From positions 337,973 to 401,972 of the forward strand of contig NZ_LMVB01000002.1 of the NCBI RefSeq assembly GCF_001510645.1: DNA of 64,000 nt. The letters run 5' to 3'. How positions within the stretch are numbered: position 1 is the stretch's first letter; every line of letters begins with the position of its first letter. Position numbers and translations under genes: made by a program. Below, piece after piece: positions 25,766 to 34,442 of the stretch. The DNA is from Paenibacillus sp. FJAT-29882. Lineage in GTDB: Bacteria; Bacillota; Bacilli; Bacillales; DSM-1321. Below the pieces are notes generated by a model, which saw nothing but the letters and a program-made list of their open reading frames with translations, had not been told where the DNA came from and did no database searches.

Positions 25766-25841
25766 AAGGTCTGACCGCACACTCTATCCTGTTTAATATT
25801 TCATGTAAACAATTTAGAGTAGATGTGGAATCAGATACTTT
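25766..25841. repeat. Dispersed repeat family Q, copy 4 (degenerate)
   Basis: AGGTCTGACCGCACACTC and, inverted, GATGTGGAATCAGATACTT. The outer arms have several mismatches compared with copy 2. Confidence 0.65.
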
Positions 25842-25876
25842 TGTTCTCGGACATTCTCTCGATGTGTTTCATATGA

Positions 25877-26060
25877 AGGACATGGGGCGGGTCTGCGCAA
25901 CTCACTAATATAGCCAAACCATTTATCAGGGATACTGATTTTATTTAGAAAGGAACCAAAATTCGAGCTCCGTACCGCCACCATTGTGATGAGGTGGGTG
26001 CAGTATGAGACTTGATTAATCCTTCTTGGTAAATGGTGGCGTTTTAACGCCATAGGAGTT
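25877..26060 (+). repeat. Dispersed repeat family R, copy 2
   Basis: GGACATGGGGCGGGTCTGCGCAA at the left end, the core GCTCCGTACCGCCACCATTG in the middle, GGTGGCGTTTTAACGCCA at the right end. The last can form a compact hairpin. It ends just before the mscS stop codon. Confidence 0.8.
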
Positions 26061-26077
26061 TGTATAGCTAAAATATT

Positions 26078-27184
26078 TCAAATAGAATCTTGTGAATTCC
26101 TCAAATACGTTTCACTTTGTGTTTCTTCAGAATTGGAGTTGACATACAATTTTCTATTCGGGATCGCTAGGGCAACTCCTTCATTATTAAGAATATCCAT
26201 AATGGCAAAGTTAATTTCTTCTTTTACTTTTAAGAACTCTTTCCAAACCGTTGTTTTCGTAAAAAAGTATAGGTAAATATCTAACCCATCTACTCCGTAT
26301 TTATCAAACTTAGCAACAATTGTGTCTTGGTGGATTTCAGAATGATTTCTTAGCAGATATTCAATCTGCTTAATCACATCTTCTAATTTATCTTTTGGTG
26401 TTTCATAGGTGACACTTATATTAAACACAATTCTCCTTTTCCCCATCTCACTCCAGTTCGTAATTGTTTCATTGGCTAATTTTGCATTCGGTACTGTTAC
26501 GAGGGCCTGAGCAAATGTACGGATTTTTGTGCTTCTAAAAGTAATCGTTTCAACGGTACCTTCAACGCTTGGTGTCAAAACCCAATCTCCAATTGTAAAG
26601 GGTTTTTCTGTTACGATAATGACTCCTCCAAATAAATTCCCAATTGCATCCTTAGCAGCTAGGGCAAATGCGAGTCCGCCTAACCCTAATCCTCCAACAA
26701 AACTCGTTACATTATAATTAAATTCTTCTGCAATCCCACTAAAACTTAAGACCACGATAATCACCCGAAATACTTTAGACAAAAATGGGATAAGAATCTC
26801 ATCAATTTCAAAATTGAATCTTTCATTAAGCTTTACATAAAGGAATTTAGATGAAGACGATAAGTTATACAATCCCCAACCAATAATAAGGATGATCGTA
26901 GATTTTACTAATTTTATAAATAACTCATGCGTTTGATCCAAATAAGGAAAATACCAAACAGATACATAAATACCTAATAAAATGAATAACCACTGAATTG
27001 GTTTTTCAAATGATACAAAGATGTGATAGAAAAAAGTATTTGGTGCTTTTTGACTTATTTTTAAAAGTAGTGCAATGACATACTTGGCAAATATCTTCCG
27101 GAAAATGAGGAATAGTAAAAAAATCCCTACAGAAATGGCTATATGATTAATAAATTCGTATGAAAAAATAAATTTCCATGACAT
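26078..27184 (-). CDS. MscS-family mechanosensitive channel
   Basis: 368 residues. Four or five membrane helices occupy about 12-155. The pore-lining helix has the glycine/alanine packing pattern FVGGLGLGGLAFALAAKDAIGNLFGG (about 163-188), the MscS hallmark, followed by the beta domain with KPFTIGDWV (about 195-203) and the alpha/beta cytoplasmic domain to about 350. Longer than E. coli MscS at the N-terminus, like YnaI- or YhdY-type channels. It should release solutes on hypo-osmotic shock. It is monocistronic; B. subtilis has an MscS gene (yfkC) in the yfk region, but this copy is displaced. Confidence 0.9.
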   Translation of the reverse strand: MSWKFIFSYEFINHIAISVGIFLLFLIFRKIFAKYVIALLLKISQKAPNTFFYHIFVSFEKPIQWLFILLGIYVSVWYFPYLDQTHELFIKLVKSTIILIIGWGLYNLSSSSKFLYVKLNERFNFEIDEILIPFLSKVFRVIIVVLSFSGIAEEFNYNVTSFVGGLGLGGLAFALAAKDAIGNLFGGVIIVTEKPFTIGDWVLTPSVEGTVETITFRSTKIRTFAQALVTVPNAKLANETITNWSEMGKRRIVFNISVTYETPKDKLEDVIKQIEYLLRNHSEIHQDTIVAKFDKYGVDGLDIYLYFFTKTTVWKEFLKVKEEINFAIMDILNNEGVALAIPNRKLYVNSNSEETQSETYLRNSQDSI

Positions 27185-27360
27185 AATGAGTTAGCTCCTA
27201 ACAAGCCTTGTCATAGCAAGGTAAATTTTACGATACTGCTTTTCTACTCCTCTCATCCTCCTTCATTTGGTTACTAGATGTTACATTGCCGCAAATAACA
27301 CATACATTCTGATGAACTACGTTTATTATCCGCAATTTTTCTCGAAAATAGACAAAAAAA

Positions 27361-27390
27361 AGAGGTCCCGAACGGATGCAAGACCTCCCA
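27361..27390. terminator. Hairpin in the mscS-nrnB gap
   Basis: AGAGGTC pairs with GACCTC around CCGAACGGATGCAA, with an A-run to the left. It may end a leftward transcript, but no gene lies directly upstream of it in that direction. Confidence 0.4.
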
Positions 27391-27483
27391 TCTCCTATCT
27401 ATCGTTTAGAACGTGTACATGACACTAACGATGTGTAGAGTGTAGGTCTTAACCCTATTGGGACTTCTTCTTTTATAAAGAAT

Positions 27484-27632
27484 ATGAGGACTTAGTCTTC
27501 GCGACTTACTAATATAACCAATCTACTTACCGCGTATACTTATTTAATCGAGAAAGCATCCGAAATTCCAGCTCCGCACCGCCACCATTGTGATTAGGTA
27601 TGTCTAGTGTAATAAATGGTACATCCTTCAGA
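27484..27632 (+). repeat. Dispersed repeat family R, copy 3 (truncated right end)
   Basis: CTTCGCGACTTACTAATATAACC, then AGCTCCGCACCGCCACCATTG and AATGGTAC. The closing GGCGTTTTAACGCC hairpin is missing. Confidence 0.75.
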
Positions 27633-27672
27633 GGGTGAATCAATTTTTAAAGCAGACACAGACGGATGTTCG

Positions 27673-28857
27673 TTATTTTTTATAATAAGGTGAGAATTTC
27701 AATAAATGGCCAACCCAATCCGCATCTCTGACCAATATTGCAAAGTATTCCTTCTTCAAATGCTTTTCCGCCGCTTCAAACGAAGGGAAGGTTTTTGTAA
27801 GTGGTTTCTGACTTACCTCAATCACCCAATCTCCCTCCCCTTTTTGATAGACAAAAATGGACTCGTCATTTCTACCTTTATAAAGAGAACCGCTTTTTGC
27901 ACCTTTCAGATTATGTTGATTGTTAAAAGCATCACGCTTCAGTGGCTCTAAATAGAATGTTTGCTCAACAAATTGCTTAAATGCCTTCTCTGTTAAGTTG
28001 CACCCTGAGGCCTTGCGATGTCCACCACCATCATAAAGCGCCGCAATTTCAGAAACATCCACATCATCATGAATCGTTCGTAAACTAATCCGTTTACTCC
28101 CTGCCATCACAATCGCAATATAGTCAAGATGTGTAAACTCCTTGGAAAGCTCATTCCCAAGTTCTGAATGATAGTTTTCGCCATGGACAATGCCTGCTAA
28201 ATGTTCGCCAATGGCCACTTGATACACTTCACGTTTTTTTCGATTTATGTATCGTTTGACTCTGCTTTCTTCGACATCAAGTAGCTTGCTTTCAATCTCG
28301 TCAAATTGAAATGGCTCGCTACTATTGAGCTTTGTCAGAACTTTTCCTTCAAATTCATCAATTGAAATCATGAAGAAGAGATCGTTCAATTTCTTTGCAG
28401 TGAAATTCTGATTCACGTCCCACTCCCACGTATCGTACTGCCTCACTAATTCAACGAACTCATCTGCACCTTTTGTTTTTGTAAGCAAGTCTTTTTTGAC
28501 TAAGTAATCATACAAAAGAGATGTAGCTGATGTTAACTTGCCGTCTTCCTGCTCCACGGTTACAGACGCCCAGGCATGTTCATTCAAATGTAGTGCCGTT
28601 TTATGATGATCAATCAACAATGCTTTTCCACCCGCTGCGACATACTCATTAATCTTCTTTTCGTTCTCTTCGTTCACCGATAAATCGGTAATAATTAGCG
28701 TGTCCATTCCCGTCGCATTTTCAAGAAACCCAGCTACTTGATGATTCAGTCGACCAATCGAATTATAGCTTACCTTTACTTCATTCCCCCAAGCAAGCTT
28801 TGCGACAATGCCACAGCCAACGCCATCTAAATCATTATGTGAAAAGAGATGGTACAT
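27673..28857 (-). CDS. nrnB: DHH-family oligoribonuclease NrnB
   Basis: 394 residues, matching B. subtilis NrnB (YngD, 399) throughout. The DHH phosphoesterase motifs are SHNDLDGVGCG (about 6-16), ITDLSVNEEN (about 56-65), IDHHKTALH (about 82-90, the DHH motif) and, in the DHHA1 domain, GGGHRKASGC (about 275-284). The enzyme degrades short RNA oligonucleotides to mononucleotides and can act on nanoRNA. Standing alone, followed by repeats. The C-terminal 90 residues (LKGAKSGSLY onward) are typical of NrnB and absent from NrnA, which fixes the assignment. Confidence 0.92.
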   Translation of the reverse strand: MYHLFSHNDLDGVGCGIVAKLAWGNEVKVSYNSIGRLNHQVAGFLENATGMDTLIITDLSVNEENEKKINEYVAAGGKALLIDHHKTALHLNEHAWASVTVEQEDGKLTSATSLLYDYLVKKDLLTKTKGADEFVELVRQYDTWEWDVNQNFTAKKLNDLFFMISIDEFEGKVLTKLNSSEPFQFDEIESKLLDVEESRVKRYINRKKREVYQVAIGEHLAGIVHGENYHSELGNELSKEFTHLDYIAIVMAGSKRISLRTIHDDVDVSEIAALYDGGGHRKASGCNLTEKAFKQFVEQTFYLEPLKRDAFNNQHNLKGAKSGSLYKGRNDESIFVYQKGEGDWVIEVSQKPLTKTFPSFEAAEKHLKKEYFAILVRDADWVGHLLKFSPYYKK

Positions 28858-28965
28858 ATAATTCCTCCTAAAAACAGATATTTTATAGCTTACCCTGATT
28901 TAGCATTTTCCTTCATAACTACAGCCTTAGGATATTCTACCATTTCAGAGAATACTGTTGAACGA

Positions 28966-29556
28966 TTACGAACTTATCCGCTGCTCCAATGCTTTAAAGA
29001 CATCCGATAATTCCGTTGTGACAAGGTCCAGCTCGTCTTTCCCTTTCTTAGCTGAATCTAGATAAATCGGTTCACCAATAATAATCGTAATCGGTTGTCT
29101 TTTAAATAAGTCCTTAAAACCCGTTGGACCCGAGTAGGCAGCAGGCACGATTGGAACACGAGCCAATTTCGCAATCGTAACCGCTCCCCGCTTTAACGGA
29201 GCTTCCTCTGATGTTCTAGTGCCAGAAGGAAAAATCCCCACATTCTTATCTTGCTTCAATAATTGAATCGGAATTTTTACTGTGCTTGTTCCTGGATTAT
29301 CGCGGTCGACTGGAAATGCATTGATTTTTCTTAAAAACCAACCAATTGCTTTGTTCTGAAATAGTTCTTTCTTCGCCATAAAATGAATTTCCACAGGTAG
29401 AATCGAAACGCCGAGCGCCAGGATGTCGACCCACCCTCTGTGTGTACAAGCAATGACATAGCCGGACTCTTCAGGCAGGTTTTCTATATTTTTCACAACC
29501 AATTTGCCCCGTAATTTCAACAGAACCCTCACTAACTTAGCGACAGGTGTATACAT
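28966..29556 (-). CDS. plsC: 1-acyl-sn-glycerol-3-phosphate acyltransferase PlsC
   Basis: 196 residues, the size of B. subtilis PlsC (YhdO). It makes phosphatidic acid from lysophosphatidic acid at the membrane. The catalytic HX4D is HRGWVD (about 33-38). The glycerol-phosphate motif reads FPSGTRTSEE (about 109-118), a Ser for the more common Glu of FPEGT. Motif IV is VPIVPAAYSG (about 133-142). Monocistronic. The FPSGT variant is common in Bacilli, so activity should be retained. Confidence 0.9.
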   Translation of the reverse strand: MYTPVAKLVRVLLKLRGKLVVKNIENLPEESGYVIACTHRGWVDILALGVSILPVEIHFMAKKELFQNKAIGWFLRKINAFPVDRDNPGTSTVKIPIQLLKQDKNVGIFPSGTRTSEEAPLKRGAVTIAKLARVPIVPAAYSGPTGFKDLFKRQPITIIIGEPIYLDSAKKGKDELDLVTTELSDVFKALEQRISS

Positions 29557-29693
29557 TCACATTCACCCCATATGGATAGATAAACCCATTTTATCACTAA
29601 GTTTTATTACTTGGTACTAATTTACGTTTTATCTTTCATTTTCACACTGAACATTCTCATCGATGCTGGAATACCTTTATAGATGTTGCACCT

Positions 29694-29744
29694 AAAAAAG
29701 GCACCCATAAAGTCTACCTATCTAGACTTCTGGGTCCCCCTTTT
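29694..29744. terminator. Terminator between plsC and the CPBP protease gene
   Basis: AAAAAAGGCACCCA-TAAAGTCTA pairs with TAGACTT-CTGGGTCCCCCTTTT. Confidence 0.85.
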
Positions 29745-29753
29745 CGATCCATT

Positions 29754-30695
29754 TTATATTGCGGAAGATTTGAATTTCTTCACGACTATCAGATAAAAAA
29801 CAAGAAAAAGAATGACATCTAATACTAATGAAATCGCCGGGTCGTTGTTCACCACAGTGATAAGTGCAGGAACACTTCCACCTACAGATTGTGGATCGCC
29901 GATAAACCAGAAAAGGAACATATTATTGGCCGCATGTGCACCGATTGACAGCTCCGAGCTCCCCATTTTTACGGCAAGGAATGTCAACATAAACCCAACA
30001 AATACATAATCAAGTCCGACCCAAATAGCTGAACGCTCCATTTCTGGATTAAAGAAATGCAATGATCCGAAAATCAATGCCATGATGATTGCTAGTACAA
30101 TGGGGTTGTTGATCACCTTTCCAATCCACTGCAAAAGAAATCCCCTGAAGATTAACTCCTCAACTGTCGTTTGAATCGGAGTTAACATTAAAACGACGAA
30201 AAACAGGAATAAAAATTTTTCTAAATCAAACTCATTCCACACAAAATGTTCAGGGGAAATTAAGAAATAGACGAGCTCTAATAGCACCATAAGACCAAAA
30301 TAGAGTGCAAAGCTACCAAAGATTTGTTTCCAATTGATTCGATCATTTGCAGTAATCAGCGTCTTCAGTTTCCGTTTATGTACAATTCGGATTGAAAGCC
30401 AAATTCCAAACATCCAAACGACATACATTAGATTCATAAACAATAAATCGAGCGTTGGGTCGACGCCTACGAACATGCCAGATTTATTATCAAAAACGAT
30501 GCCATCTCCATTTAGAAGACCTGTAATCATCATCAATATGGCGTACAGAACACTCCCGGCAATTAGCGCAACCAAAATGATAACCGATGATAGCAAGTAT
30601 CTTTTCCAACCGTTTTCTCCTGGTAGATCAAAAAGATAATGTTTAATACGAAATCCCCCTCTATATGATTCACTACTGCATGTTCCTATGCCCAT
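29754..30695 (-). CDS. CPBP-family intramembrane metalloprotease
   Basis: 313 residues from ATG 30695; a further in-frame ATG at 30749 has no better ribosome site. An AGAGGGGG followed seven bases later by ATT-AAA-CAT (about 30647) could mean the true start is an ATT codon. Seven or eight membrane segments. CPBP (Abi) motifs are EELIFRGFLLQWI (EExxxR, about residue 160), FGSLHFF (His) and HAANNMFLFW (His/Asn) near 260. Family members include CAAX-type proteases and bacteriocin-immunity proteins. The substrate here is unknown and no bacteriocin gene is nearby. Confidence 0.82.
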   Translation of the reverse strand: MGIGTCSSESYRGGFRIKHYLFDLPGENGWKRYLLSSVIILVALIAGSVLYAILMMITGLLNGDGIVFDNKSGMFVGVDPTLDLLFMNLMYVVWMFGIWLSIRIVHKRKLKTLITANDRINWKQIFGSFALYFGLMVLLELVYFLISPEHFVWNEFDLEKFLFLFFVVLMLTPIQTTVEELIFRGFLLQWIGKVINNPIVLAIIMALIFGSLHFFNPEMERSAIWVGLDYVFVGFMLTFLAVKMGSSELSIGAHAANNMFLFWFIGDPQSVGGSVPALITVVNNDPAISLVLDVILFLVFYLIVVKKFKSSAI

Positions 30696-30770
30696 AATAT
30701 ACCATTTCACCTTAAGGAGGAAGTTTAATATTTCGTAAATAGTGGCCATTTACCTTAAAAGTCAAGCTCC

Positions 30771-30859
30771 GGCGCGAAAAGGGATGAATTCGGCGCGAAA
30801 ACTATCCTTTCTGGCGCGTAATAAGGCCAACCTGGCGCGCAAATTTGATTTCCGGATCG
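30771..30859. repeat. Short 21-base tandem repeats with GGCGCG cores
   Basis: GGCGCG occurs at 30771, 30792, 30813 and 30833, with a degenerate GGATCG at 30854. The first two are followed by AAAA. The 21-, 21-, 20- and 21-base spacing is regular, and the GC-rich cores stand out from the AT-rich surroundings. In one frame the units read as seven-codon blocks with Gly-Ala-Lys, but there is no start codon or ribosome site. Beyond this, the 30696-31234 gap holds only a terminator at 31130. Confidence 0.7.
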
Positions 30860-31129
30860 TAATGCTCGAAAAAGAGGGTTTTTGAACGCAACTTGGCTTT
30901 TAGTTTCCACTTTTAGTCGTAGCTCTGCATCATTTAGCTTCGAGTTTTTTTATAAAAATTGTAATTATGGAGTGGTTCGGTGAATTGGCTTAGGATTTTT
31001 AATGCATTTTTGCGCAATCCCGCTTTTAGAGGAGTCTCTTTTCTACAAAGTGTGGTCCCGACGAGCAATTTGCAAATCTCGTATTTGCGTCGGATTCTGA
31101 ACTTATACGCCAATCTATTTCAAATCACG

Positions 31130-31160
31130 AAAAAAGGAGCACATTGGCTCCCTTTTCTGA
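31130..31160. terminator. Terminator downstream of ribH
   Basis: AAAAAAGGAGC pairs with GCTCCCTTTT. In the leftward direction of the operon the A-run becomes the T-run. Confidence 0.65.
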
Positions 31161-31234
31161 TTCCATAACATATTTAAATCGGCAATTTAGCCGATATATA
31201 CACAGAACGACTTATCATTCAAAATACGCATTCC

Positions 31235-31705
31235 TTATTTTCCGATTAAAGTAGATAGGTTCGCCATTTCAATCGCGGAAACAGCTGAATCATAACCTTT
31301 GTTTCCTGCTTTTGTACCTGCGCGTTCAATGGCTTGCTCGATATTTTCTGTCGTAAGTAAGCCAAAAATCACAGGCGTTCCAGATTCAAGTCCTACAGCA
31401 GCCATGCCTTTCGCTGCTTCATTACATACATAATCATAATGTGATGTTGCTCCGCGAATGACCGTACCTAATCCAATCACAGCGTCATATTGTTTAGTTT
31501 GAACTAATTTTTTGGCAATCATCGGAATTTCAAATGCCCCCGGTACCCAAGCGATGTCAATATCATCCTCACTAACTCCATGACGTTTAAGTCCATCTAA
31601 TGCACCAGAAAGTAATTTTCCTGTGATGAACTCGTTGAACCTGCCGACAACTATTCCTACTTTTAACCCTGTTCCGATAAGCTGTGCTTCAAAATTTTTA
31701 CCCAT
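31235..31705 (-). CDS. ribH: 6,7-dimethyl-8-ribityllumazine synthase RibH
   Basis: 156 residues, full length. It condenses 5-amino-6-ribitylamino-uracil with dihydroxybutanone phosphate. Landmarks: [13 protein letters not shown] (about 16-28, pyrimidine site Phe), WVPGAFEIP (about 53-61), [21 protein letters not shown] (about 81-101, catalytic His in SHYDYV) and [11 protein letters not shown] (about 109-119). Last gene of the FMN-riboswitch operon, 29 bases after ribB. The protein should assemble as a 60-mer capsid as in Bacillus. Confidence 0.95.
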   Translation of the reverse strand: MGKNFEAQLIGTGLKVGIVVGRFNEFITGKLLSGALDGLKRHGVSEDDIDIAWVPGAFEIPMIAKKLVQTKQYDAVIGLGTVIRGATSHYDYVCNEAAKGMAAVGLESGTPVIFGLLTTENIEQAIERAGTKAGNKGYDSAVSAIEMANLSTLIGK

Positions 31706-31734
31706 GATAATTCCCCCTAATAGTTTAATAAAAT

Positions 31735-32370
31735 TTAAGCGTGTTCTGGTGTTTCTTTATGTTTTGACTCAAGTTGGTTACGATAGCGAACTAACTCGGC
31801 AATCGTAATAAATGAAAGCTGATGTTCTTTAGCAATAATTTCGAGCTCTGGAACGCGTGCCATTGAACCGTCTTCATTCATAATTTCACATATGACTCCA
31901 GCTGGCTCCATTCCACATAAACGGGCAAGATCAACAGAGGCTTCTGTGTGTCCTGTTCGTTCAAGTACCCCGCCATCTTTAGCAATAATTGGAAAAACAT
32001 GTCCAGGGCGTTTAAAGTCCTTGGCAGTAGACTCATTATTCAAAAGGGCAAGCATCGTTGCCGAACGTTCAAACGCGCTGATTCCCGTAGTCGTACTTTC
32101 GTGATCAATACTTACTGTAAAGGCTGTTCCGTGGTAATCTGTATTGTTCTCAACCATTGGATGAAGGTCTAATTTCTTAGCGAGCTCATTTGTAATCGTC
32201 GTACAAATTAAACCGCGACCATATTTCGCCATAAAGTTAATCGCTTCAGGCGTTGCCTTGTCTGCCAATACGACAAAATCGCCTTCATTCTCCCGATCTT
32301 CATCATCGACAACGATGATGATTTTGCCAGCTTTCAAATCTTCCACTGCTTCTTCAATCGTTTGAAACAT
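31735..32370 (-). CDS. ribB: 3,4-dihydroxy-2-butanone 4-phosphate synthase RibB, without RibA domain
   Basis: 211 residues, only the N-terminal half of the bifunctional RibBA usual in Bacillus (about 400). Catalytic motifs are complete: [13 protein letters not shown] (metal-binding Glu, about 20-32), YGRGLIC (about 49-55), [11 protein letters not shown] (about 91-101), PGHVFP (about 121-126) and [12 protein letters not shown] (about 137-148, His and Glu). The sequence stops after [16 protein letters not shown], exactly where the GTP cyclohydrolase II domain would begin; only 29 bases separate the stop from ribH. It makes the four-carbon unit of riboflavin from ribulose 5-phosphate. The RibA step must be encoded elsewhere. 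Confidence 0.93.
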   Translation of the reverse strand: MFQTIEEAVEDLKAGKIIIVVDDEDRENEGDFVVLADKATPEAINFMAKYGRGLICTTITNELAKKLDLHPMVENNTDYHGTAFTVSIDHESTTTGISAFERSATMLALLNNESTAKDFKRPGHVFPIIAKDGGVLERTGHTEASVDLARLCGMEPAGVICEIMNEDGSMARVPELEIIAKEHQLSFITIAELVRYRNQLESKHKETPEHA

Positions 32371-32388
32371 CTAAAAGCACCTCCCTTG

Positions 32389-33027
32389 TCAGAATCCATT
32401 TTCTAAAAGAAAACTTGCTGTTAATCCAGTAGTTTGTCCATTATTTTTTATTTGCTGGACGATATATTTTCCAATCAAATCATTTTCAACATTTACGACT
32501 TCTCCAACGTTCTTTTGTCCAAGAATCGTGTCTTTATGTGTTAATGGAATAAGCGAAATGGTGATCTCATTCTTCTCAATCTGAAATATGGTTAAGCTCG
32601 TCCCATCAATAGCAATAGAACCCTTGGGGATACAATATTGCGCTAATCCTTCTGCTAGCTTAATCGTATAGTAAACCGCATTTTCTTTATGTTCTTTTTT
32701 CGTGATCGTACCTGTGCCGTCAATATGGCCTGAGACAAAATGTCCACCGAATCTTCCTTGAGCACTCATTGCCCGCTCTAGATTAACCTTTGCCCCCGGC
32801 TTTAACAGCTTGATCGTTGATGCCTTAACGGTTTCTGGCATCACATCTACTGTAAACAAACGATTGGTAAATTCAATGACTGTTAGACAAACGCCATTGA
32901 CTGATATACTATCGCCTAATTGAACATCTTCAACAATTTTAGGAGATTCAATCGTAAGTGCCATACTTTGGATCCCTCTTTTTAACGACTGGACCATTCC
33001 GACATCTTCGACAATTCCAGTAAACAT
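32389..33027 (-). CDS. ribE: Riboflavin synthase alpha chain RibE
   Basis: 212 residues from ATG 33027, preceded by GAGGGTGA; the family invariably starts MFTGIVE. Two tandem lumazine-binding barrels: the first has LGDSISVNGVCLTV (about 38-51) and GRFGGHFVSGHIDGTG (about 93-108), the second CIPKGSIAIDGTSLTI (about 133-148) and HKDTILG (about 167-173). The enzyme dismutates two lumazines to riboflavin. It is the first gene behind the riboswitch, a place normally held by ribD, which is absent. Confidence 0.94.
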   Translation of the reverse strand: MFTGIVEDVGMVQSLKRGIQSMALTIESPKIVEDVQLGDSISVNGVCLTVIEFTNRLFTVDVMPETVKASTIKLLKPGAKVNLERAMSAQGRFGGHFVSGHIDGTGTITKKEHKENAVYYTIKLAEGLAQYCIPKGSIAIDGTSLTIFQIEKNEITISLIPLTHKDTILGQKNVGEVVNVENDLIGKYIVQQIKNNGQTTGLTASFLLENGF

Positions 33028-33061
33028 GTTTTCACCCTCTTTCTCAATTTGAAGTTTCAAC

Positions 33062-33102
33062 AAAAAAAACACAAATAGCCCCATAGGTACGACCTAAGGA
33101 GT
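33062..33102 (-). terminator. FMN-riboswitch terminator
   Basis: Leftward reading CTCCTTAGGT, CGT, ACCTATGGGG, then a U-rich tail of eight T. It sits between the aptamer and ribE. Confidence 0.75.
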
Positions 33103-33201
33103 TAAAGGGAGATTATGGATTTATTATATAGCCAAATAAGCCTTTTATTTCGATTTTTTTCAAAATAAAGGGTTCACGAATGCCATTTAACCAGTTCCAT
33201 A

Positions 33202-33329
33202 TGTCCTTCTCCCATCCAGACTATACTGTCGGCCTTGGAATTTCACCAAATCCTGCCTTTTTACAGGCTCGCGGGCTTAGAATTTCTTCATCACCGCCGG
33301 TTGGGATTTACACCCGACCCCGAAGGACA
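33202..33329 (-). promoter_or_regulatory. FMN riboswitch (RFN element)
   Basis: Leftward reading starts TGTCCTTCGGGGTCGGGTG, continues with AATCCCAACCGGCGGTGAT, AGCCCGCGAGCC and GGTGAAATTCC, and closes with GTCTGGATGGGAGAAGGACA. These are the conserved RFN blocks in order, and TGTCCTTC pairs with GAAGGACA to form P1. FMN binding should favour the downstream terminator. Confidence 0.97.
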
Positions 33330-33361
33330 AACATATTTAGCGGAATAATACCGCCTTTTTC

Positions 33362-33417
33362 ACAAGTGTAATTCTACACTTGTATTATATTATACAAGCT
33401 AATCGTACATTTGTAAA
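33362..33417 (-). promoter_or_regulatory. Promoter of the rib operon and 5' hairpin
   Basis: Minus strand TTTACA (33417-33412), exactly 17 bases, TATAAT (33394-33389). Just inside the transcript, ACAAGTGTA and TACACTTGT (33384-33362) form a small hairpin before the aptamer. Confidence 0.8.
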
Positions 33418-33486
33418 AAAATCGGCTCACATATTATAAATTTGTGCAATTTTTCATACTATTGATAATTCCCTGTTTCTTTTAAA

Positions 33487-34125
33487 TCATACAGATATTC
33501 TAGGATATTGATAACGATTATCTTCCGTTTCTAGTAGACTTTCTTCCCTTATACTAGTCAATGCATATAGCTCAATCAGCGCACCAACCGCTTCCAAATA
33601 ACTGCCGAACACAGCCAAAGTATCACCTTGTTTCTTTTTATCCTGTAAAATAAATAAATTCGCAATCGAGTCAATCGAGGCGCCAAGGGCAATCACCCAG
33701 TTTCCCGCACTCTCCAACGGTCGATCGACTGGGGCCCCAACGGCTTCTAGGGAGGCACCTACTGATTGCACGCCACTACCAAGGGCATTCAATCTAAGTC
33801 CCTCCTCCTCTTGTGACCCTTCAAGAATTACCTCGTTGGCTACAGTATTAGTAAAGTTACCGCCAGCCTGAAACCAGCAGCCCACAATACTCAATATCTC
33901 TTCTTCTCTACCTTCGATTTCATACACTTTCGTTCTGCCGATTGCTTGTAGCACATTTCCAAATCCCTCGACCGCGTTTCCTCTGGCTACGAGCTCTAAT
34001 CCATTATCGGTACCTGTGATAATCACATTTGTTGCTCCAATAGCAGAAATGATTGTCCCAGCTACTAAAAACCCCGCTCCTGTAATAATCAGATCCTCGC
34101 CTTGTTTAACAATCTCCATAGTCAA
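33487..34125 (-). CDS. Repetitive Gly/Ala protein (DUF6944-like)
   Basis: 212 residues without signal peptide or charged catalytic motif. It consists of about six imperfect repeats of roughly 26-35 residues, each with a pattern GxxxxxxGxxxxAIGA: GAGFLVAGTIISAIGA, GNAVEGFGNVLQAIG, GCWFQAGGNFTNTVA, GSGVQSVGASLEAVGA, GNWVIALGASIDSIA and GSYLEAVGALIELYA. The amphipathic repeat suggests a helical bundle or membrane-associated sheet. I believe it belongs to the DUF6944 repeat family of Bacilli. The function is unknown; a spore association would be a guess. Confidence 0.75.
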   Translation of the reverse strand: MTMEIVKQGEDLIITGAGFLVAGTIISAIGATNVIITGTDNGLELVARGNAVEGFGNVLQAIGRTKVYEIEGREEEILSIVGCWFQAGGNFTNTVANEVILEGSQEEEGLRLNALGSGVQSVGASLEAVGAPVDRPLESAGNWVIALGASIDSIANLFILQDKKKQGDTLAVFGSYLEAVGALIELYALTSIREESLLETEDNRYQYPRISV

Positions 34126-34442
34126 TATCCACCATTCATTTCAATTGATGGGATAGTATATTCAACATTCGCAGGATATTACACTGAATTAGCAAGATAG
34201 AGCTCGAACAGATGGTAGTATCTGATCCCTTGTGGTATTAGGGCAAAAAAATTATCGGATCGTAAATAACTATTCGTTACTTGATAAGTAGGTCAACTAT
34301 TAATGATCACTAAGTTAGTTAGATTATTTCCAATACATTTAGTCAAAATAAAAACCCACCTCAAAGGTTCAAGGCAGGGTCATCCATTAAAAGGTTCAGC
34401 TTTTTGTTCATTCACAAGCGGTCCAATACCTGAATTCGGATC

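Noticed and set aside
25814..26053. 79-codon ORF beginning MALKRHHLP
   Set aside because: Falls inside repeats Q and R. Its likeness to an ORF at 43265 comes from the DNA repeat, not from a protein family.
30771..30859. Possible CRISPR or iteron array
   Set aside because: Six-base core only, 14-15-base intervals, no rep or cas genes nearby.
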